In this document: piece after piece, positions 56,252 through 64,000 of the stretch | Position numbering within the stretch: position 1 is the stretch's first letter | Layout: each line of letters opens with the position of its first letter | Source of the DNA: Pseudomonas sp. LP_7_YM | GTDB taxonomy: Bacteria > Pseudomonadota > Gammaproteobacteria > Pseudomonadales > Pseudomonadaceae | Direction of reading: 5' to 3' | Assembly (NCBI RefSeq): GCF_004364435.1 | Contig: NZ_SOCT01000012.1 | Span: forward strand, 1-64,000 | DNA length: 64,000 bases | Notes under the pieces: generated by a model | The model's database searches: none | Seen by the model: only the letters and a program-made list of their open reading frames with translations | What the model was told of the DNA's origin: nothing | Position numbers and translations under genes: made by a program

Positions 56252-56989
56252 GTGAATACCGCCCATTTCGATTTCAGCGGCCAGCGCATTCTGGTGACCG
56301 GCGCCAGCAGCGGCATCGGCTGGGAAGTCGCCCGGCAATTGCTCATCAGCGGTGCCCAGGTGTATGCCCTCGGGCGTGATCCAGGGGCGCTGCAACAACT
56401 GGAAGCCCAAGGCTGTCACGTGCTGCGCGTGGAGATCGGCGATCATCTGCAACTGACCGCATTGCTCGCGGATTTGCCAGTGATGCACGGTCTGGTCAAT
56501 TGCGCGGGGATTTCCATTCTTGAAGCCGCCACAGACGTCAGCGCCGCCGCATTCGATCAGGTCATGACGGTCAATGTACGGGCGGCAGCAATGGTTGCGG
56601 CGAGTGTGGCGAAAAAGATGCTCGCGCAGGGCGTGGCGGGCAGCATCGTCAACGTCTCCAGCCAGGCGTCATTGGTGGCGCTGGACGATCACTTGAGTTA
56701 CTGCGCGTCGAAAGGCGCGATGGACGCCATGACTCGTGTGCAGTGCGGTGAATGGGGTCGGCACGGCATTCGCGTCAACAGCGTCAACCCGACCGTCACC
56801 CTCACGCCCATGGCCATGATGGCGTGGAGCGAACCGAGCAAGCGTGACCCGGCACTGGCTGCGATTCCGCTTGGGCGTTTTGCCGAGACGTCTGAAGTCG
56901 CCGCACCGATTCTGTTCCTGCTCAGCAGCGCAGCATCGATGATCAGCGGCGTGTCGTTGCCGATTGATGGTGGGTATACCAGCCGGTAG
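56252..56989 (+). CDS. Short-chain dehydrogenase/reductase
   Basis: 245 residues. Nucleotide-binding VTGASSGIGWEVA, active-site Ser in VNVSSQASL, and YCASK with catalytic Tyr/Lys. GTG start 56252, two bases after the kinase. Resembles L-xylulose reductase-type SDRs. It might interconvert the polyol and ketose or recycle an isomer. The fifth gene in the operon; exact substrate is unknown. Confidence 0.85.
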   Translation: MNTAHFDFSGQRILVTGASSGIGWEVARQLLISGAQVYALGRDPGALQQLEAQGCHVLRVEIGDHLQLTALLADLPVMHGLVNCAGISILEAATDVSAAAFDQVMTVNVRAAAMVAASVAKKMLAQGVAGSIVNVSSQASLVALDDHLSYCASKGAMDAMTRVQCGEWGRHGIRVNSVNPTVTLTPMAMMAWSEPSKRDPALAAIPLGRFAETSEVAAPILFLLSSAASMISGVSLPIDGGYTSR

Positions 56990-57031
56990 TCATCAAATCA
57001 GGCGCTCAGTTGCAGGCCGTATGCATACCCA

Positions 57032-57122
57032 CTGTGGGAGAAAATTGATTCGCGAAAAATGGTACGGGCGACAGGAATGCGGTGCTTGTACGATCCTTGG
57101 CGAATGAATTCGCTTCTACAAG
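57032..57122. repeat. REPIN between the SDR and lacI-type genes
   Basis: CTGTGGGAGAAAATTGATTCGCGAA and the inverted GGCGAATGAATTCGCTTCTACAAG flank about 40 bases, in the gap between convergent genes. Confidence 0.8.
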
Positions 57123-57141
57123 TGCGGTGCCGATTGAGCCT

Positions 57142-58203
57142 TCAGTGTGGGTGAGCCTGCGCGGGGTCAGGCAGAGCAGGTGGACGCTGCGAGATCGAGC
57201 CATTCTCCAACCGTCCCACAATCACTACCTTCGCCTTCGGCAGATACCGGTCCTGAATCCGCTCGAACAGCATCTTCACCGCGCTGCTGCCGGCCAGGGA
57301 TGCGTCGTGGGCGATGCAGGCGATGGGGATGCCGAAGATGTCGGCGAAAGGCAGTCGGTCGATGCCGCAGATGGGCAGGCTTTCGTGGGCAATACCGCAG
57401 TCACGCAAGGCCTTCATCGCCCCCAGCGTAATCAACTGGTTGAAACCGAAAATGGCATCCGGCAGCGGGTGCGCCTGCAGGAAATCGAGGGTGCTTTGAT
57501 AGGCCGGTTGCAGCGTGTAATCCCCGGCGAACACATCCAGTTGCACCTGTTTGCCGCTTTGCGTCAGCGCCGCTTTCACGCCCTTGAGGCGCTCTTCGGA
57601 GATCCGCGAATGCGCAGGCCCGGTCAATACCAGCAGGCGTTTCATCTGCGGATTTGTGGCCAGCAGATACCCCGCACCTTTCAGGCCGCTGTGGTAGTTG
57701 TCCAGCACCACGTGGCTGAACGGGCTGTCGTGCAATGCACGGTCCAGTTGCACCACGGGAATATCGCCATTGCTCAGGCGGCTCAGATAACCGGGCTGAT
57801 AAGTCGGCTCGTCGGACACCGGCGACAACACGATCCCCGCCACCCGGTAACCGAGCAGGGTGTCCACCGCCTTGCGCTCCAGCTCCTGCGAACTGTCGGT
57901 GTCCACCAGCATGATGGTGTAGCCATGCTTTTTCGCTTCGCGGGAAATGGCTTTGATCATCTCGCTGTAGAACGGGTTGTCCACAGAGGCGGTAATGACG
58001 CCGATGATCATGCTCTCGCTGCGCTTGAGACTGCGGGCAAATGCATTGGGCACGTAATCCAGTTCCTCGGCCACTTCCAGGATGCGCGCCAGGGTCGCGG
58101 GCTTGACCAGATCGGGTTTGTTCAAGGCCCGGGAAACGGTGACGGGGGTCATGTTCACACGCCGGGCGATGTCGGAAATGGTGACGGGGGTCTTTTTGCT
58201 CAT
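57142..58203 (-). CDS. LacI-family transcriptional regulator
   Basis: 353 residues. N-terminal helix-turn-helix (VTISDIARRVNMTPVTVSRALNKPD; residues 7-31) and hinge (VPNAFARSLKRSES), then a periplasmic-binding effector domain (IIGVITASVDNPFYSEMIKAI). GntR (gluconate) repressor-like in sequence. ATG 58203 chosen because MSKKTPVTISDIARR is the family start. It adjoins the polyol operon and probably represses it via AATGTTAACGATGACATT at 49803. Confidence 0.9.
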   Translation of the reverse strand: MSKKTPVTISDIARRVNMTPVTVSRALNKPDLVKPATLARILEVAEELDYVPNAFARSLKRSESMIIGVITASVDNPFYSEMIKAISREAKKHGYTIMLVDTDSSQELERKAVDTLLGYRVAGIVLSPVSDEPTYQPGYLSRLSNGDIPVVQLDRALHDSPFSHVVLDNYHSGLKGAGYLLATNPQMKRLLVLTGPAHSRISEERLKGVKAALTQSGKQVQLDVFAGDYTLQPAYQSTLDFLQAHPLPDAIFGFNQLITLGAMKALRDCGIAHESLPICGIDRLPFADIFGIPIACIAHDASLAGSSAVKMLFERIQDRYLPKAKVVIVGRLENGSISQRPPALPDPAQAHPH

Positions 58204-58312
58204 GGACTTCTGGCGGCCTTGGATCGGGGCAGCGTGCGGGGCGGCCGCATTAGCGCTGAATTGGCCAAGGCTAGCACGGTTGGGGCGGCAAAGCGGCGAG
58301 TCAGGCGGGTCG

Positions 58313-58330
58313 GGTGTTATCGTTTTCATC
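58313..58330. promoter_or_regulatory. Second LacI-type operator candidate
   Basis: GGTGTTATCGTTTTCATC matches the operator at 49803-49820 in 11 of 18 positions, including the central CG and both TGTTA/CAT flanks. It lies about 110 bases upstream of the regulator and about 150 ahead of the MFS gene, so it may control both. Confidence 0.35.
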
Positions 58331-58477
58331 GCAAGCGCGCGTGGCGCTGTCGGCGACGGGCATAACGCATCGAACGCAACGGTTTGTGCTGCGGTCAACT
58401 CGCTACTGCAGTTTTTCCGCCGTGCCCTGCGCAAAGCGCGAATAATGTGCACCCCTCTTAATTGGTCTGGAGAACTC

Positions 58478-59683
58478 ATGACCTCGCCGGCTTCATCCTC
58501 TTCTCGCGATTTCTTCATCGCCGCTGCGGCGCTGTTGATCGCCATGCTCGGCACCACATTGCCGACGCCGCTCTACGCGATCTATCAGCAAAAGCTGGGG
58601 TTCGACGCGAGCTGGCTGACCCTCATCTTTTCCATCTATGCGGCAGGGGTGATCGCAGCGCTGTTGGTGGTAGGCAGTTGGTCGGACCAGCTGGGACGTC
58701 GGCCGCTGCTGCTGGCGGGGCTGTGCATGGGCGCGGTCAGTGCCTTGATATTCCTGTTCTCCGATTCGATTGGCGGTCTGCTGATCGGTCGGCTTTTTTC
58801 CGGGTTCTCGGCAGGCATCATGACCGGCACTGCGACTGTAGCGGTAATCGAGCTGGCGCCGAAAACCTGGAAGAACGCCACACTCATGGCCACTGCAGCC
58901 AACATGCTGGGCTTAGGGCTCGGGCCTTTGTTGGCAGGGTTCACCTCACAAAACCTGGCCGATCCCCTGCATCTGATTTTCTACGTGCACCTTGCGCTGC
59001 TGTTGCTGGCGGCGGTCGGTGTGGCCGTGATTCGCGAAACCGTGCAGCGCCCGGCACAGCTGAAACTGCGCATCCAGAAGCCCTCGGTTCCGGCGTCGGT
59101 ACGCAGTGTGTTCATCTCGGCCTCGATCGCCGGCCTGGCCGGGTTCAGCGTTGCTGGGTTGTTCACCAGCATGGTGCCGTCGGTGATGATTCACATCATG
59201 CAGGTTCATGGCGGGCTATTGATTGGCGCGGTGATCGGGTTGTTTTTCGTGTCTTCGATCATTGGCCAGACGTTGCTGCAATGGTTACCCAAGGGGTTGC
59301 ACATGACCCTTGGTTGCGTCGGTTTGATCCTTGGAATGGTGTGTCTGGGCCTGAGTATCGCCACCGCGCAACTGCTGCTGTTGGTCTGTGCCGGTCTCAT
59401 GGCAGGCGTGGGGCAGGGCATGATTCTGCGTGCCGGCATGGGCGCGGTGACGGCGAGCAGCCCGCCGAATCAGAAAGCCGCAGTGACGTCAGCGTTTTTT
59501 GTCGTGCTCTACATCTCGATTTCACTGCCGGTAGTCGCTGTCGGTTTCAGCGTGCAGGCATTCGGTTTGCCGCATGTCGGTGAGTTCTTTGCCTCGCTGG
59601 TGGCAGTGGTGGCGTTGCTGGCGATGATCAGCATGAAGCGCGTACAGGCTCGTCAAGCGGCCATTACGCCGTCCGGGAGTTGA
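58478..59683 (+). CDS. MFS transporter
   Basis: 401 residues with about 12 membrane helices. The MFS loop signature between helices 2 and 3 is GSWSDQLGRRPLLLAG. An exporter or metabolite carrier; the substrate cannot be stated. ATG 58478 with TGGAGA about 8 bases upstream. Divergent from the LacI gene; the phosphodiesterase starts 4 bases after its stop. Confidence 0.88.
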   Translation: MTSPASSSSRDFFIAAAALLIAMLGTTLPTPLYAIYQQKLGFDASWLTLIFSIYAAGVIAALLVVGSWSDQLGRRPLLLAGLCMGAVSALIFLFSDSIGGLLIGRLFSGFSAGIMTGTATVAVIELAPKTWKNATLMATAANMLGLGLGPLLAGFTSQNLADPLHLIFYVHLALLLLAAVGVAVIRETVQRPAQLKLRIQKPSVPASVRSVFISASIAGLAGFSVAGLFTSMVPSVMIHIMQVHGGLLIGAVIGLFFVSSIIGQTLLQWLPKGLHMTLGCVGLILGMVCLGLSIATAQLLLLVCAGLMAGVGQGMILRAGMGAVTASSPPNQKAAVTSAFFVVLYISISLPVVAVGFSVQAFGLPHVGEFFASLVAVVALLAMISMKRVQARQAAITPSGS

Positions 59684-59686
59684 GCG

Positions 59687-60154
59687 ATGGGGATAAAGGT
59701 CGGGCTGATCTCGGATACCCACGGTTTGCTGCGTCCCCAGGCGCTGGAAGCGTTGCGTGACTGTGATTATCTGATTCATGGCGGCGATATCGGCAAGCCG
59801 GGGATTCTCGACACGCTCAAACAAATCGCGCCGCTGACCGTCGTTCGCGGCAACAACGACACCGATGACGCCTGGGCCGCCGATGTGCCGTCCGAGGCCG
59901 TGCTGCGTGTGGGGTTGGTGGGGATTTACGTCGCCCACATCCTTGCCGACGTGCCCGACACATTGCCGCCGGATGTCCGGGTGGTAGTGACCGGGCATTC
60001 GCACAAGCCGCTGCAGCAGACACGCCACGGCATGCTCTTCATCAACCCCGGCAGTGCCGGACCTCGGCGTTTCAAGTTGCCGATTAGCGTCGGTATCCTG
60101 CACATCGACGGGCTCGACATCCGGGGCGAGCTGATTGAGTTGCAACCCGATTAG
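59687..60154 (+). CDS. YfcE/MJ0936-type metallophosphoesterase
   Basis: 155 residues. Metal-binding motifs of the calcineurin-like fold: ISDTHG (residues 8-13), HGGDIGKP, RGNND (near residue 47) and TGHSHKP, with NPGSAGPRR. A small phosphodiesterase; physiological substrate unknown. Starts 4 bases after the MFS stop, so the two are probably co-transcribed. Confidence 0.93.
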   Translation: MGIKVGLISDTHGLLRPQALEALRDCDYLIHGGDIGKPGILDTLKQIAPLTVVRGNNDTDDAWAADVPSEAVLRVGLVGIYVAHILADVPDTLPPDVRVVVTGHSHKPLQQTRHGMLFINPGSAGPRRFKLPISVGILHIDGLDIRGELIELQPD

Positions 60155-60167
60155 CCTGATACAAGAA

Positions 60168-60257
60168 CTGTGAGAGCGAATTCATTCGCGAGACTTCGGT
60201 GCAGCTAACGCATCTCTATAGGCTGCACGATTTTCGCGAATGAAGTCGCTCCCACAG
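60168..60257. repeat. REPIN after the phosphodiesterase
   Basis: CTGTGAGAGCGAATTCATTCGCGAG and the inverted TTCGCGAATGAAGTCGCTCCCACAG flank a 42-base centre in the gap between convergent genes. Confidence 0.85.
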
Positions 60258-60295
60258 GGACTATCCCTAGCCGATGAAGTCCATCCCGCGTTCAA

Positions 60296-61087
60296 TTACT
60301 TCGCAATCGGGTCCAGCCCGCTGGCCTTGATCGCCGGGGCGGCGGCCGATGAGCTCAGGAAATCCAGGAGCTGCTTTGCCTGCTCGGGGTGCTTGCTTCG
60401 GGTCACGACACCGGCCGAATACAGGGTCATTTGCTGGGCCTGGTCGGGGATCAGGCCGACGATGTCGATGCCATCCACCGGCTTCAATTCGCTCAACTGC
60501 TGAAAGCCTATTTGCGCATCGCCGCGAGCGATCACTTCACCCACAGGTTCGGCGGGAATCATGTGGCTTTTGTTCTGAATACGGTCGGCAACGTGTATCT
60601 GATTGAACAGCACGCGTGACAGGTACATACCGCTGGCGCTGTCGGAATAGGCGATGCTCCTGGCGTCGAGCAGCGTCTGCTTGAAGGCCTCCATCGTGCT
60701 GATGTCAGGATGCGGCGCGCCCTGTTTTACCGCCATGGCGATGTAGGACTTGCCCAAATCCACACGGGTCTTCGGATCGACCTGGCCGTCCTTGATCAGC
60801 TTGTCCATTGCCGCGCTCACCATCAGCACGACATCGGCGGGCTCCTGGCGTGCGAGGCGATTGGGAATGGCTTGCGGGGTAGTGCCCATCGAGGGCGCGA
60901 CTTCGCCCAGCAGTTTGACACCCACCCGTTGTTCGTAATCGGGGGTGATGGCCTTGAATGCGGCCATGATGCCGCCGGAGCTCAATACGATCAGTTGAAC
61001 CGGGGCTGGAGATGTTGCGGCCTGAGTAAAAGCGGCTGGAATAAAGGCGACGGCGGCGCTCAGAAGATAAGGCAGAATTTTTTTCAT
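60296..61087 (-). CDS. Molybdate-type (ModA-like) ABC binding protein, orphan
   Basis: 263 residues. Signal peptide 1-24 (MKKILPYLLSAAVAFIPAAFTQA), then a type 2 periplasmic-binding fold (IVLSSGGIMAAFKAITPDYEQRVG, PADVVLMVSAAMDKLIKDGQVD, IAYSDSASGMYLSRVL). Similar to ModA-type proteins, but no permease or ATPase gene is next to it. It could supply a distant transporter or bind an organic acid instead. ATG 61087 is the only start that gives a signal peptide. Confidence 0.8.
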   Translation of the reverse strand: MKKILPYLLSAAVAFIPAAFTQAATSPAPVQLIVLSSGGIMAAFKAITPDYEQRVGVKLLGEVAPSMGTTPQAIPNRLARQEPADVVLMVSAAMDKLIKDGQVDPKTRVDLGKSYIAMAVKQGAPHPDISTMEAFKQTLLDARSIAYSDSASGMYLSRVLFNQIHVADRIQNKSHMIPAEPVGEVIARGDAQIGFQQLSELKPVDGIDIVGLIPDQAQQMTLYSAGVVTRSKHPEQAKQLLDFLSSSAAAPAIKASGLDPIAK

Positions 61088-61332
61088 GAAGATGAACCTG
61101 GCGATGTTGAAAATGGCGCTGAGGAAATAAAACAGCGCGGGCAGTATGTGGTAATTGGGCGACGAATAAATCCCTTTGTTGAAGTCAACCAATCAAAGAG
61201 GGCATTTCCTGCCCCAGGTTCAGTCTGCCGCCGCTAGCAGGTCACGACGCTCGGTCGGCTGAGTCTTAAGAAAGAACCGGTCAAGCCGATGCTCAGATTG
61301 ATCCCTCTCATCTCTGTGGATGTTCGCCGACC
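61088..61332. other. Non-coding gap between the binding protein and the decayed chemoreceptor
   Basis: 245 bases; nothing supported by the sequence. The minus strand is open into a leader (GIYSSPNYHILP) but lacks a start signal. Confidence 0.5.
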
Positions 61333-62103
61333 ATGTTCAATAAACGCCTCAAGAAAGAGTTGGCTGCCCTGCGAACACTTGAGCGGCGCTTCGCGCTTGC
61401 TGCGTGGCAACGTTCAGGAGGCCTGGCTGCGTTCGATCGTGCAACCGGTGCGCGACAGTAGCGGGCGGGTGAGTTACTTCACCACCCACTCGAGCGATCT
61501 GACCCGCACCATCGAGAACTCACGCGAGCACGAGAACCTGATCGAGGCGCTGCAACGCTCCACCGCCGTGATCGAGTTCAATCTCAATGGTCAAGTGCTC
61601 ACCGCAACGAGCGTTTTCTGAATGCGATGGGTTACACCCTGGCGAAAATTCAGGGGCAACATCACCGGTTGTTCTGCGAAGCGGAGGAATACAATTGGCC
61701 CGAATACCAGGGGTTCTGGGCGCAAGCTGCGCCGGGGCGAATTCGTCACCGGCTGCTTTAAGCGTCTCCAGTCACGGCCACAACGTTTGGCTGGAGGCGT
61801 CCTACAACCCGATTACCGATGCTCACGACCGGTTATACAAAGTGGTCAAGTTCGCAACGATCATCACTGATCAGGTCAATCGGGAAAGCGCCGTGGCCGC
61901 AGCTGCGAGTATCGCGTGCACCTCGCAACAGACCGATGGCAGCGCGCAGCCGTGGTCCAGCGACCGTCGAGGTCATTCGGGAACTGGCCCGGCACATGGA
62001 GCAGGCGGCCGACCGCATTGGCGCGCTGGACAAGCAGTCCCCGCTGATCGGTTCGATCATCCAGCGCATCAGCAGCATCGCGGTTTATCGAAATTGCGCA
62101 TGA
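61333..62103 (+). pseudogene. PAS-domain methyl-accepting chemotaxis protein, decayed
   Basis: Starts MFNKRLKKELAALR at 61333, the usual start of a soluble PAS chemoreceptor. Then about 50 codons are missing and the frame shifts to EHLSGASRLLRGNVQEAWLRS...STAVIEFNLNGQVLTA; another shift gives NAMGYTLAKIQGQHHRLFCEAEE, another GEFVTGCFKRLQS, another HGHNVWLEASYNPITDAHDRLYKVVKFATIITDQVNRE, and a last ATVEVIRELARHMEQAADRIGALDKQS. It ends at 62103 before the conserved signalling hairpin. At least four frame breaks and two truncations make it nonfunctional. Confidence 0.85.
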
Positions 62104-62118
62104 TCCTGGAGTCATCAA

Positions 62119-62160
62119 AAAGCCGTGCCGAGGAATATGATCCCCCGGCACGGCTTTCGT
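62119..62160. terminator. Bidirectional terminator between the two chemoreceptors
   Basis: AAAGCCGTGCCG (62119-62130) pairs with CGGCACGGCTTT (62146-62157), with an A run left and a T-rich stretch right. Probably ends the minus-strand chemoreceptor gene. Confidence 0.85.
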
Positions 62161-62163
62161 GTT

Positions 62164-64000
62164 TTATACCCTGAAGTGGCTGACCAGCATCTGCAACTGG
62201 TTGCCCAAACGGGCCAGTTCGACACTGGAGGCAGCGGTTTCCTCGCTGGCGGCGGCGGTCTGTTCCGACACGTCGCGCACATTCAGAATGCTGCGGCTGA
62301 TCTCCTCGGCCACCGAGCTTTGCTGCTCGGCGGCGGCAGCGATCTGCTGGTTCATGGCCTGGATGTTGGACACGGTGTTGGTAATGCTTTCCAGTGATGT
62401 GCCGGCCTTGCGCGTCAGGGCCACACTGCTTTCGGTCAGGTTGCGGCTGCTGAGCATGATGTCCGATACCTGACGGGTGCCGTTCTGCAAACCGGCCACC
62501 AGCCCTTCGATCTCCTCGGTCGACTGCTGAGTGCGTTGGGCCAGACCACGTACTTCGTCGGCCACCACCGCAAAACCACGTCCGGCCTCACCGGCGCGGG
62601 CAGCTTCGATGGCGGCGTTGAGGGCCAGCAGGTTGGTCTGCTCGGCCACCGCCTTGATCACGTCCATCACTTTGCCGATCTTGTTGCTTTCCTGTTCCAG
62701 CACGCTCATGGCGTCGGTGGAGCGCAACACCTCGCTGGCCAGCTTCTCGATCTGGGTGATCGCTTCACCCACGACCCTGTCACCATCACGTGCCTGCTTG
62801 TCGGCATCGGAGGCTGCAACCGAGGCCTGCTCTGCATTGCGTGCGACTTCATGCACGGTGGCCGACATCTCGTGCATCGCCGTGGCGACCTGATCGGTTT
62901 CGACTTTCTGGCTGTTGACGCCGGCACTGGTCTGTTCGGTGACTGCAGACAGCTCCTCGGCAGCGCTGGCGATCTGCGTGACGCTGTCGCGAATTCCGCC
63001 GATCAGCTCGCGCAAGGTGGTACCCATACGCTGGATGCCGGTTTGCAATACGCCGAGTTCGTCACGACGGGTCACGATCAGGTTATGGGTCAGATCGCCG
63101 CCTGCGATGCGGTCGACGACTTCCAGGGTTTCCTGCAGAGGGCGGGTGATCTGACGCGTAATGATCACTGCCGCCAGCGCGCCGAAGATCAGGGCAAGCA
63201 ATGTGCCGCCAATCTGCAGCATGCGGGCCTGGTGCGTATCGGCATTGCCCAGCGTGGTTTGCAAGTCAACCAGCTGTTGACTGAGCTTGACGATGGCCGC
63301 GCCTTCGTCCGTCATCTCGGCGCGTGCGGTGTTGATGCTGTCGTTGGCAGCCTTGAAGCCCAGAACCGAGGTGCGGTAGCCGGTCAGCGAGGTTTCCAGC
63401 TGTTTCAGGCGGTCGGCCTGCGCGCTGCCGAACGTAGCGTTGAGTTGCTCCAGACCGCTGATGGCGGTGTCCAGTTGACGTGCGGCGGCATCTTCGGTCT
63501 TGTCGTTGGGGTTGGCGGTGTAGCCGCGCACCTCGTAGCGCACCAGCATCACGTCTTCCCGGGCCTTGATGGCGGCCTGGTATTGGGCGAAGCGGCGCTC
63601 ATCGGCAGCGTCCAGCTTCGTCACGTCGTCATTGATCGCGGCGATCAGCCCAGCGGCCTTGACCGCGTCGACACCCATGTCGGCGCGCACCTGGGTGCTG
63701 GCTCTGTAGCCCTCACGCATTTTGTTCAGCGAAACCTCGTACGCCCGGATTTGCTCACCCAGTGCCTTGATCGGCACGACGTTCGCCGGGTTGGTGAACG
63801 TGCCTTGCAGAAACTGTTGTTGAGCCTTGAACGTGTCAAGCGCGGTCTGCACGTTTTGCGCAACGGCTTCGTCGCCATTGCTGATCATGTATTGCAAGCG
63901 CGTGATGCGCAGGTCGCTCAGCCGGTTATTGAGCTGCATGATGTCCGCAACACGATCGCTGCGATAGGTCATGTTACCCAGGCTGGTCCAACCGATAAGG
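62164..64000 (-). CDS. Methyl-accepting chemotaxis protein with HBM-type sensor domain, N-terminus off window
   Basis: Partial; the frame continues past 64000 (LIGWTSLGN precedes the first Met), so the N-terminal membrane helix is missing. The visible part has a periplasmic helical bimodular domain (NRLSDLRITRLQYMISNGDEAVA, RYEVRGYTANPNDKTEDAA), a second membrane helix (IGGTLLALIFGALAAVIITRQ), a HAMP domain, and the signalling hairpin LLALNAAIEAARAGEAGRGF. McpS-like HBM receptors sense TCA-cycle organic acids; the ligand here is inferred. Confidence 0.9.
   Translation of the reverse strand, partial: LIGWTSLGNMTYRSDRVADIMQLNNRLSDLRITRLQYMISNGDEAVAQNVQTALDTFKAQQQFLQGTFTNPANVVPIKALGEQIRAYEVSLNKMREGYRASTQVRADMGVDAVKAAGLIAAINDDVTKLDAADERRFAQYQAAIKAREDVMLVRYEVRGYTANPNDKTEDAAARQLDTAISGLEQLNATFGSAQADRLKQLETSLTGYRTSVLGFKAANDSINTARAEMTDEGAAIVKLSQQLVDLQTTLGNADTHQARMLQIGGTLLALIFGALAAVIITRQITRPLQETLEVVDRIAGGDLTHNLIVTRRDELGVLQTGIQRMGTTLRELIGGIRDSVTQIASAAEELSAVTEQTSAGVNSQKVETDQVATAMHEMSATVHEVARNAEQASVAASDADKQARDGDRVVGEAITQIEKLASEVLRSTDAMSVLEQESNKIGKVMDVIKAVAEQTNLLALNAAIEAARAGEAGRGFAVVADEVRGLAQRTQQSTEEIEGLVAGLQNGTRQVSDIMLSSRNLTESSVALTRKAGTSLESITNTVSNIQAMNQQIAAAAEQQSSVAEEISRSILNVRDVSEQTAAASEETAASSVELARLGNQLQMLVSHFRV

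Overview
The window looks like a chromosomal segment of a Pseudomonas, most likely from the P. syringae complex. The gene order (ssrA, lld operon, smpB, sodium symporter, ratA-rnfH, bamE, fur, recN, grpE-dnaK-dnaJ-dapB-carAB-greA, yhbY, rlmE-ftsH-folP-glmM-tpiA-secG, tRNA-Leu/tRNA-fMet, rimP-nusA-infB-rbfA-truB-rpsO-pnp), the protein sequences and the many short REP/REPIN palindromes all fit that genus. No database search was possible; identities rest on recognisable motifs, lengths and gene order.

Region by region. (1) Positions 1-1950 form a small accessory patch: the last 82 codons and right terminal repeat of an IS66-family element, a small gene cut by that insertion, a frameshifted small gene, and an unrecognised 280-aa protein with a C-terminal membrane segment. 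The patch abuts the 3' end of ssrA (tmRNA), a classic integration site. (2) Positions 2500-10000 hold a small secreted protein and the lactate regulon lldP-lldD-dld with the divergent regulator lldR. dld is broken by a third copy of an 8-bp repeat that removes the Fe-S half of the enzyme. (3) Positions 10150-42200 are an almost unbroken housekeeping block: tmRNA partner, outer-membrane assembly, iron regulation, recombination repair, chaperones, lysine and carbamoyl phosphate synthesis, transcription and translation factors, rRNA methylation, membrane proteolysis, folate and cell-wall precursors, Sec secretion, two tRNAs, ribosome maturation and RNA turnover. (4) From 42400 the window becomes metabolic: a BON-domain periplasmic protein; a sulfate-ester/sulfonate uptake and cleavage operon (dioxygenase, binding protein, two permeases, ATPase); a hexuronate pair (udh, uxuL-like); a divergent sugar/polyol operon (ABC importer, zinc polyol dehydrogenase, FGGY kinase, SDR) with its probable LacI-type repressor; an MFS exporter; a phosphodiesterase; an orphan molybdate-type binding protein; a decayed PAS chemoreceptor; and an HBM-type chemoreceptor running off the right edge.

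Logic. The left and right parts fit a plant-associated heterotroph that uses lactate, uronates, polyols and organosulfur compounds. Visible regulatory sites include a perfect LldR-type palindrome, a LexA box at recN, a sigma-32 promoter at grpE, a terminator hairpin ahead of carA (possible attenuator), and two related LacI-type operator candidates around the polyol operon. No CRISPR array, rRNA operon or prophage structural cluster was seen. The best candidates for something undescribed are the 280-aa protein beside ssrA, the repeat-mediated split of dld, and the polyol operon.
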